Shown here piece after piece: positions 57,989-64,000 of a stretch of 64,000 nt of DNA. The stretch covers positions 2,914,001-2,978,000 of the forward strand of contig NZ_CP046128.1 of assembly GCF_038738535.1 (NCBI RefSeq), written 5' to 3'. Under the pieces are notes generated by a model that made no database searches, had not been told where the DNA came from, and worked only from the letters and a program-made list of their open reading frames with translations. Within the stretch, counting starts at the first letter, position 1; the number at the start of each line of letters is the position of its first letter. This stretch comes from Bacillus pumilus. GTDB lineage: Bacteria; Bacillota; Bacilli; Bacillales; Bacillaceae. A program made the position numbers and the translations under genes.

Positions 57989-58929
57989 GGGTGGCGGCCT
58001 TCCTTTCTGGAAATACGGGGGTCAATGATCAGCTGGAGCAAGTCCACAATCAAGCTGCTCAAGATAAAGATACATGCTGCCATGAGGACATAGAATTGAA
58101 TGACCGGCAGATCCCGGTTAAAGATCGCTTCAATAAAGAAGCGCCCAAACCCCGGCCATGAAAAAACCGCCTCTACGATAATGGTTCCTGTCAGCAGCTT
58201 GCCAAGATTCACCCCAAGCCCTGTCAGCATTGGCGATATAGCGATTCTCAATACATGCTTGAACATGATCGACCGTTCCTTTAATCCTCTGATTCTCGCA
58301 TATTGAACAAAAGGCTCTTGAAGCGCCTCACTCACACTTGATCGTAATAGCCTTGTATACGTAGCAATTAAAGGGACGGCCAGTGTGATCGACGGCAGGA
58401 TGAGATGCTCCCATGTTCCGACCCCTTCAACTGGTAAAAGATCGAGCTTCACTGAAAAAAAGAAGATGAGCAAATACCCCAAGACAAACGTCGGGATAGA
58501 TGCTCCTAAAAAAGAAATAAGCCGGCTCATATGATCAACGACGCCATTTTTCCTCATGCCGCTGAAAAAGCCGAGCGGAATGCTGACACAAATAGCTATC
58601 AGCAGACTAGTCAGCGCCAATTGAATCGTCGCTGGTATTCTATAGATCACCTCATTGAGCACAGGCTGGTTCGACATATACGACTGGCCAAAATCAAGGT
58701 GAATGACTTTTTCAATGGTGTGAAGATACTGCATATAAAACGGTTGGTCTAAACCAAATTCACTTCGTTTTTGCGCTAAAATTTCATCCGTAGGCTGGAT
58801 ATGAGCCGCTGCTAAATATGCCTCAGCCGGGTCAACTGGTGAAAGGTGAATCATACCAGTCGTAAAAAGTGTGGCTAATAAAAATACAGGGATGATTGAT
58901 AGCATGCGTTTGACGATATAGCGGCCCAT
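57985..58929 (-). CDS. nikB: Nickel/metallophore ABC importer permease NikB
   Basis: A 314-residue DppB/NikB-family permease with six helices. The text LDQPFYMQYLHTIEKVIHLDFGQSYMSNQPVL corresponds to the E. coli NikB region (LGLDQPLYVQY, LHLDFGISF) and TRLLRSSVSEAL to the EAA loop. GGTAAGGAA precedes the ATG. Overlaps nikC. Confidence 0.9.
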   Translation of the reverse strand: MGRYIVKRMLSIIPVFLLATLFTTGMIHLSPVDPAEAYLAAAHIQPTDEILAQKRSEFGLDQPFYMQYLHTIEKVIHLDFGQSYMSNQPVLNEVIYRIPATIQLALTSLLIAICVSIPLGFFSGMRKNGVVDHMSRLISFLGASIPTFVLGYLLIFFFSVKLDLLPVEGVGTWEHLILPSITLAVPLIATYTRLLRSSVSEALQEPFVQYARIRGLKERSIMFKHVLRIAISPMLTGLGVNLGKLLTGTIIVEAVFSWPGFGRFFIEAIFNRDLPVIQFYVLMAACIFILSSLIVDLLQLIIDPRISRKEGRHP

Positions 58930-58947
58930 TTCCTTACCTTCCTTCTA

Positions 58948-60570
58948 TTACTTCAGCTTAATGCCTGTGAATGGATGTTCATCGCGATTTGCTGGGAACT
59001 CAAAGTCCTTCACATTTTTTTGATAAACGGCTGTCTTTTTAAAATAAGAGATTGGCACAATCGCCCCTTGATCCTGTAATGAAGATAACACAGACGAATA
59101 AAGTGCTTTTCGTTTGTTTTCATTGGTTGTTGATGGAATTTCGCTCATTTCTTTGATCAGCTTGTCCTTATTTGGATAGGCTGAGATGGCTTCTTTGAAT
59201 CCAAAACCATCTGATGAGACGACATTCATAAATGTATGCGGATCATAAGGCGCTCCGTAGTTGCTAAAGAAGTTCATATCAAATTTGTTGGCTTTAAAGC
59301 GCTGCACCTGTGTTGCCAGCTCCACACCTTCAAGTTTGACGCCAACGCCAATGGCTCCCCATTCTGCTTGAAGCGTCTCAGCCATCGCTTTTTGAATCGA
59401 TTCTGCTGAGTCATACATCATACTAAATTCAAGCGCTTTTCCATCTTTTTCACGAACGGTTTTTCCTTTTGGAAGTGTCCAGCCTGCTTCATCCAGCAAT
59501 GCTTTCGCTTTGTCTACATCATACTGGAAAGACTTCACCTTAATATCAGATGTGTAAGGCATGTTGGTCGGCAATATGTGATCTGCTTCATCCTCTAAGC
59601 CAGAGGTGACACCTTCTACCATTGATTTCTTATTAATAGCATATTGAAGGGCATGACGCACTTTCTCATCTGACAACTGATCCACTTTTGTGTTCATGAC
59701 AAGCTGTCTCGTTGCTACAGGCTCTGACATTTTTGTTTCATACTTGCCGCTCGCCTCTAGCTGTTTGTAGGCATCAAGGCTAATGGTTCCTTCTCCGTAA
59801 AGGACATCTACATCGCCTTTTTCAAATGCCATGACTCTCGTTTCCGCATCTGGGATCACCTTGACTTTAATTTCTTTAACCTTTGGTTTTTCTCCCCAAT
59901 AATGATCATTTCGTTCGAAAATGGCATAGTCATCTTTTTGGTATGTTTTTAATACCCAAGGGCCTGTCCCCACTGGTTTTTCAATTCCTTTTGACGTATC
60001 TCCGTTTTTAGGGAAGCCTGCTTCGCCTAAGAAACGAACCGGGCGGACAACTGCTAATTCTTGAACAGTTGGATAATATGGCTCTGTTAATGTGAGTTTA
60101 AACGTTTTCTTGTCTACTGCTTCTGTCTTTTTGATTTTTTTTATAACACCTAACCAGCTATGTATATCCTTGTTTTTTAAGATGGAATCAAAGTTCTTTT
60201 TCACAATGTTAGCATTAAACTCAGATCCATCTGAGAACGTCACATTGTCTCTTAAATGAAAAGTATACACCTTGCCATCCTTTGAAACATCCCATGATTT
60301 CGCTAATTCAGGTTTTAGCTTTCCATTCTTTTGATAGCTGACCAATGGCTCATAAATCATTGATTGTGCAAACAATTGTGATGGGTTGTATACGTGCGGA
60401 TTCATTTCGCCAATATCTCTCGGCCAAGCCATCGTGATCATGTCAGGATGATCCTTGTTTCCACCTGCTCCATTGTTTGCTTGAGAGCAGCCTACTAATA
60501 AAAAGATCAGCAGGAAAGGTAATACTGTATTTATTTTAATTTTCGGAAAAAAATGACTCCAAATAGACAT
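58948..60570 (-). CDS. nikA: Nickel/metallophore-binding lipoprotein NikA
   Basis: A 540-residue lipoprotein (lipobox LLVGC, Cys28) of the SBP_bac_5 class. It follows E. coli NikA closely: TMAWPRDIGEMNPHVYNPSQ, LFAQSMIYEPLVSYQ, PVGTGPWVLKTYQ, YWGEKP and YGAPYDPHTFM. It should bind Ni2+ with a chelator such as histidine, or a metallophore complex (CntA-like). AGGAGG lies eight bases before the ATG. The Fur-type box at 60594-60608 overlaps its promoter region. No opine metallophore synthesis genes (cntKLM) are seen nearby. Confidence 0.9.
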   Translation of the reverse strand: MSIWSHFFPKIKINTVLPFLLIFLLVGCSQANNGAGGNKDHPDMITMAWPRDIGEMNPHVYNPSQLFAQSMIYEPLVSYQKNGKLKPELAKSWDVSKDGKVYTFHLRDNVTFSDGSEFNANIVKKNFDSILKNKDIHSWLGVIKKIKKTEAVDKKTFKLTLTEPYYPTVQELAVVRPVRFLGEAGFPKNGDTSKGIEKPVGTGPWVLKTYQKDDYAIFERNDHYWGEKPKVKEIKVKVIPDAETRVMAFEKGDVDVLYGEGTISLDAYKQLEASGKYETKMSEPVATRQLVMNTKVDQLSDEKVRHALQYAINKKSMVEGVTSGLEDEADHILPTNMPYTSDIKVKSFQYDVDKAKALLDEAGWTLPKGKTVREKDGKALEFSMMYDSAESIQKAMAETLQAEWGAIGVGVKLEGVELATQVQRFKANKFDMNFFSNYGAPYDPHTFMNVVSSDGFGFKEAISAYPNKDKLIKEMSEIPSTTNENKRKALYSSVLSSLQDQGAIVPISYFKKTAVYQKNVKDFEFPANRDEHPFTGIKLK

Positions 60571-60593
60571 AAGATGTTCCTCCTAATTGACGC

Positions 60594-60608
60594 TGATAAT
60601 CATTTTCA
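60594..60608. promoter_or_regulatory. Fur-type box upstream of nikA
   Basis: TGATAATCATTTTCA matches the 15-bp (7-1-7) Fur box TGATAATNATTATCA at all but one of its 14 defined positions. It lies 24 bp upstream of the nikA start. PerR and Zur variants of the box fit worse. Confidence 0.65.
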
Positions 60609-60710
60609 TTTTAAGGAGGAAGGACCCCTTTGTCAATATCATATTTAAAACGAATTGACAATACATATACCTATTTATTCCATTAATTGATGAATTTGAT
60701 AGAAAGAGAG

Positions 60711-60738
60711 ACAGGCTGCTTACGAATGAGCAGCCTGT
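60711..60738 (-). terminator. Hairpin at the end of epsN
   Basis: ACAGGCTGCT (60711-60720) pairs with AGCAGCCTGT (60729-60738) and overlaps the epsN stop; the following minus-strand tract TCTCTCTTTC is a weak T run. Confidence 0.55.
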
Positions 60739-61901
60739 GAAGAGGTGAATGTTTTTTCTCGCAGGGCATTACGAAGTGTGTCAATGATACGATCCTGTTC
60801 AGCTTCTGTCATACTTGTTCCAGAGGGGAGACAAAGCCCTGTTTCAAATAACAACTCAGATACGGGAGTGCCTTTCGCCGCTGAATAAAAAGGACAATCA
60901 CGAAAGAGCGGCTGCTGGTGCAGTGGCTTCCATACACGCCTTGCTTCGATCTGTTCTTTTTCTAGTGCAGCAATGATGTCCACTGGATACATTTGCTTAT
61001 CACGATCAATGGTCAATGTGGTCAACCAGCGGTTGGACTTGGTGTCTTGATATTCTGGCATCAAATAAAGACCCTCTACTTCAGATAACGCTTCCTGATA
61101 ATGCTTGAAAATGCGGCGTTTTTGCTCAACACGCTCCTCCAATATTTCCATCTGAGCAATCCCGACACCTGCTAGCAGGTTGCTCATGCGATAGTTGTAT
61201 CCCATCTCTTGATGCTCATAATGCATAGCGCGCTCTCTTGCCTGTGAAGCGAGAAAGCGGCAGCGTTCGATCGCAACTTCATCATCACTCACAAGCATTC
61301 CACCCCCGGATGTTGTAATGATTTTATTTCCATTAAACGAATAGACACCGAACCTGCCCATTGAGCCGCTTTTTTTCCCTTTATATAGAGCACCTAACGA
61401 TTCAGCCGCATCCTCAATGACTGGTACATCATATGCTTCACACAACGCCAGAATCTCGTCCATTTTTGCGCTTTGTCCATATAAATGCACGACAATAACA
61501 GCACGGGGTCTTTTTCCAAGTCGTTTTGATTCCACAAAGGCTTTCTCTAAAGCAAGCGGGCACATATTCCATGTATCTCTTTCAGAATCAATAAAAACAG
61601 GCGTCGCTTGTTCATATAAAATCGGATTTGCAGTTGCAACAAATGTGAGGGTTGAACAAAAGACAACGTCCCCTTTTTGAACACCAATAAGCTTTAAGGC
61701 GAGGTGAATCGCTGCTGTTCCTGAAGATAAAGCCGCTCCTGTCTTCACTCCTGCATAGCCCGCGACTGCCTGCTCAAATTCATTCACCAGAGGTCCAAGC
61801 GGCGCAATCCAGTTGCTCTTGAAGGCTTCCTCTATTTTCAGATACTCTTTTCCGCTCATATGCGGAGGCGATAAGTAAATTCGTTTCCTTTCTTGCATCA
61901 T
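60720..61901 (-). CDS. epsN: Exopolysaccharide PLP aminotransferase EpsN
   Basis: A 393-residue DegT/DnrJ/EryC1 aminotransferase. The PLP Lys lies in YSFNGNKIITTSGGG (about 188), with the family text PVIEDAAESLGA. It adds an amino group to UDP-4-keto-6-deoxy-GlcNAc on the route to UDP-bacillosamine (UDP-Bac). Its ATG overlaps the epsM stop. In B. subtilis epsO follows, but here the nik operon and a MATE gene lie next. Confidence 0.93.
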   Translation of the reverse strand: MMQERKRIYLSPPHMSGKEYLKIEEAFKSNWIAPLGPLVNEFEQAVAGYAGVKTGAALSSGTAAIHLALKLIGVQKGDVVFCSTLTFVATANPILYEQATPVFIDSERDTWNMCPLALEKAFVESKRLGKRPRAVIVVHLYGQSAKMDEILALCEAYDVPVIEDAAESLGALYKGKKSGSMGRFGVYSFNGNKIITTSGGGMLVSDDEVAIERCRFLASQARERAMHYEHQEMGYNYRMSNLLAGVGIAQMEILEERVEQKRRIFKHYQEALSEVEGLYLMPEYQDTKSNRWLTTLTIDRDKQMYPVDIIAALEKEQIEARRVWKPLHQQPLFRDCPFYSAAKGTPVSELLFETGLCLPSGTSMTEAEQDRIIDTLRNALREKTFTSSQAAHS

Positions 61902-62584
61902 TTCCCACCTTCTCTCCGATCTTTGATTTCTATTGCAGGAATGCCTACAGCGACTTTCTGATCGTGTATATCTTTTGTTACTGCGGCTCCTGCGCCAATG
62001 ATTGTCCAGCTTCCGATCGATATCCCGGGTATCACAACAGCACCTGCCCCAATATGGGTACCCATTCGTACAGACACACAGCCAGTTAACACTGCTCCTG
62101 GTGATAGGTGCACAAACGATTCGAGTATACAGTCATGCTCTACGATAGATCCTGTGTTGATAATCGCATGTTCACCGATTGCTGCATCTGCTTGAACTAC
62201 TGCCCTTGCCATCACGACAGTTCCCCCTCCAATGACCGCTGATGGACTTATGACCGCCTCTGGATGGATGAGCGTGGCAAACGCCTTGTTTTCAAATGAG
62301 AGGCGTTCCTTTACTAGCTGTCTCATCTCATTTTGCCCAATAGCAATCAGCCATTTCATATGAGGCATTGTCTCTCTCAGCTGTTGACTCATGGAGATCG
62401 GTCCATACAAGATGCCGCTTTGAGTGACCTCCTCTTCAAATTGATCATCTAATACGGCACATAATGAGTAATCGGGATGTGCAACAATCATATCCTGAAT
62501 GACTTTGCTATGCCCGCCAGCCCCAATTAAACCTATGGGCTGCTCTTTACATATCGGTTCCTTTGAATTTTTCAGCTGTGGCAT
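61898..62584 (-). CDS. epsM: Exopolysaccharide acetyltransferase EpsM
   Basis: A 228-residue NeuD/PglD-type acetyltransferase. An N-terminal Rossmann-like part (GLIGAGGHSKVIQDM) is followed by a left-handed beta helix with hexapeptide repeats (ISPSAVIGGGTVVMARAVV, VGIPAIEI end). It acetylates the amino sugar made by EpsN. The gene overlaps the end of epsL by 38 bp; the ATG at 62584 has only a weak ribosome site, but no better in-frame start lies inside. B. subtilis EpsM has 216 residues. Confidence 0.92.
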   Translation of the reverse strand: MPQLKNSKEPICKEQPIGLIGAGGHSKVIQDMIVAHPDYSLCAVLDDQFEEEVTQSGILYGPISMSQQLRETMPHMKWLIAIGQNEMRQLVKERLSFENKAFATLIHPEAVISPSAVIGGGTVVMARAVVQADAAIGEHAIINTGSIVEHDCILESFVHLSPGAVLTGCVSVRMGTHIGAGAVVIPGISIGSWTIIGAGAAVTKDIHDQKVAVGIPAIEIKDRREGGK

Positions 62585-63143
62585 GATGCGGCTGCTGCAC
62601 CCCCTCTGTTTTGATGACTTTCAGCAAGGTCATCCATAAAATTTTCATATCAAGCCAAAATGATTGATGCTCGACATACCAGAGGTCATAGGTGAATTTC
62701 TCCTCCCAGGAGATCGTGTTCCTTCCATTCACCTGTGCCCATCCAGTAATGCCAGGCTTTACAAGATGGCGCCTTGCTTGCTCCTCTGTATACATCGGCA
62801 GATACTCCATCAGAAGAGGCCTTGGTCCAACGAGACTGAGCTCTCCTTTTAGGACATTGACTAATTGCGGCAATTCATCAAGACTGAGCTTGCGAATCAA
62901 GGCGCCGGTTTTTGTTAATCGAAGATGATCTGGCAGGAGCCCCCCGTGCTCGTCGCGTTCATCGGTCATCGTCCGAAATTTATACAGCATAAATGGCCGG
63001 CCATACAGACCAGGCCGCTTCTGCCGAAACAACACAGGCGTCCCAATTTTCCACCGAATCAGTCCATAAATCAGAAGAAAAAGAAGACTGCCTGCGATGA
63101 GCAGCGTCAATGCCACCATCACATCTAACATTCTTTTCATCAT
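62547..63143 (-). CDS. epsL: Exopolysaccharide sugar-phosphate transferase EpsL
   Basis: A 198-residue bacterial sugar transferase (PglC/WcaJ-type initiating enzyme) with one N-terminal membrane helix. Conserved PVLFRQKRPG, YKFRTM, LDELPQLVNVLKGELSLVGPRPLL and PGITGWAQVNGRN are present. It puts the first sugar phosphate on undecaprenyl phosphate. AAGGAG precedes the ATG. Fits B. subtilis EpsL (202). Confidence 0.95.
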   Translation of the reverse strand: MMKRMLDVMVALTLLIAGSLLFLLIYGLIRWKIGTPVLFRQKRPGLYGRPFMLYKFRTMTDERDEHGGLLPDHLRLTKTGALIRKLSLDELPQLVNVLKGELSLVGPRPLLMEYLPMYTEEQARRHLVKPGITGWAQVNGRNTISWEEKFTYDLWYVEHQSFWLDMKILWMTLLKVIKTEGVQQPHHATAEKFKGTDM

Positions 63144-63160
63144 TAAATCTCCTTATCTCA

Positions 63161-64000
63161 CTAGCGGGAAACAGCTTGTTTTACCTTATGCACCAGCTGC
63201 TGCCGCTCTCGTTTTGTTCCTGCAAATTGATACAAGTAGCCCATATAAAGAATGAAACAAAGACCACCAATACAAAACAGCTCCCACCATGAGGTCACGT
63301 CATAAATCGCTTGAATCCCTGCACAGACGCCCCAAATCATGAGCGCTCCTGCAAGTGGAACCAATGTATGTTTGTAAAAGATGGTGCGTTTCTGATTCGT
63401 GATGCGGGCCGTATAAAATGGCAGAAACACGATATTTTTCATCAATAAAACTATCGCTCCTGCTGATGCAATGCCATATAAGCCAAGCTGAAGCATATGA
63501 GTCAATCCATAGGCAAAAAGCACATTGGATACTCCTAATATGAGCGTGACCACCGCTGGAACTTTCAATCGATTAAAAGCGGTCGGCACATATGTCAGCG
63601 GTAAAAACATCAAGGTCAAACATAAATAAGCTGCATGTATCATGAGAAGCCATTTCAGCTCTTCAAAGGCAGGTCCAAGCCATAAAAGCATGAGCGGACC
63701 GGCGAGCCCTCCTAGTAGAGCGGCTGGGAACGCGACAAATAAACCGCTCCATTTAATGGCACTGGCTGCATATTGGATGAGACCTTCTTTGTCTTGATTC
63801 GAGTAAAATTTCGTGATCGTTGGGGCAAATACAACCGCCAGTGTCCCTGCGAGTGTGCGTAATAATAATGGGAACTGTAAAATCGCTGCATACTGTCCCG
63901 TCGCTTCCGCTCCAATGAGCAGGTTGGTCATCAATAAGTCAATTTGTAAAAACAACAAAATTCCCATTTGCTCAAAAGAATGCCAGACCCCTGATCGAAC
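63161..64000 (-). CDS. epsK: Exopolysaccharide flippase EpsK, C-terminal part
   Basis: A partial gene running off the right edge; 279 residues are seen and the frame is open to base 64000. It is rich in membrane helices and resembles polysaccharide flippases of the MOP/RfbX type (EpsK, about 505 residues in B. subtilis), which move lipid-linked repeat units or act in teichoic-type export. It precedes epsL by 17 bp, as in the eps operon. An internal ATG at 63967 is not the true start. Confidence 0.9.
   Translation of the reverse strand, partial: VRSGVWHSFEQMGILLFLQIDLLMTNLLIGAEATGQYAAILQFPLLLRTLAGTLAVVFAPTITKFYSNQDKEGLIQYAASAIKWSGLFVAFPAALLGGLAGPLMLLWLGPAFEELKWLLMIHAAYLCLTLMFLPLTYVPTAFNRLKVPAVVTLILGVSNVLFAYGLTHMLQLGLYGIASAGAIVLLMKNIVFLPFYTARITNQKRTIFYKHTLVPLAGALMIWGVCAGIQAIYDVTSWWELFCIGGLCFILYMGYLYQFAGTKRERQQLVHKVKQAVSR

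Overview
The window reads as chromosomal DNA of a Bacillus, most likely of the B. pumilus / B. safensis / B. altitudinis group. The gene order follows the B. subtilis yvg-yva-yvb-yvf arc of the chromosome (nhaK, yvgT, bdbC, bdbD, cadA, copA, copZ, csoR; ssrA, smpB, rnr, est, secG, rghR, catR, opuC; eno, gpmI, tpiA, pgk, gapA, cggR; lutR, sigL, yvfG, eps). Product lengths and motifs match that genus, and the accessory genes between these blocks are what differ. The species assignment is inference; no 16S or marker gene is present.

Layout. 1-5 kb: end of a Na+/H+ antiporter gene, a TRIC-like membrane protein, the BdbC/BdbD disulfide pair and the CadA metal exporter. 5.3-8 kb: an Mn-type ABC importer behind a MntR-like operator. 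8.2-14.7 kb: a TetR-controlled membrane protein, a GlnK/GlnL-like two-component system, aspartase and a dicarboxylate symporter; three TTTTGT repeats at a 10-bp period lie upstream of the symporter and fit GlnL binding. 14.8-18 kb: the copper operon copZ-copA plus a coupled 44-residue membrane peptide, with csoR. 18.1-20.5 kb: the YybP lipoprotein behind a yybP-ykoY (Mn2+) riboswitch, then a frameshifted diguanylate cyclase. 20.6-23.4 kb: an AT-rich accessory island next to tmRNA, with transposon-like debris, a class I terpene synthase and an anti-TRAP gene.

23.4-36.4 kb is mostly conserved: tmRNA and SmpB (ribosome rescue), RNase R, carboxylesterase, SecG, AbrB-like and XRE regulators, two tandem RghR paralogues, CatR, the OpuC osmoprotectant importer with OpcR, a MarC protein and a GNAT enzyme. 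36.4-39.5 kb holds a five-gene cassette (89-residue peptide, ABC ATPase, permease, small M50 protease, small membrane protein) that resembles a processed-peptide export and immunity locus; it is the best candidate here for an undescribed system. 39.7-47 kb is the glycolytic gapA operon with CggR and its operator. 47-54 kb groups arginine/ornithine catabolism genes (rocE-like, rocD), a textbook sigma-54 promoter, the activator RocR, LutR and sigma-54 itself (SigL). 54-60.7 kb has a MATE exporter and a Fur-box-preceded nikABCDE importer sitting where B. subtilis has epsO. 60.7-64 kb is the end of the eps exopolysaccharide operon (epsK-L-M-N), truncated by the window edge.

Metal handling recurs: CadA with an ArsR-type operator, MntR-type Mn import, CsoR copper export, an Mn riboswitch and Fur-linked Ni/metallophore import all occur in one window. 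Assignments rest on reading motifs, spacing and remembered family sequences; no database search was run.
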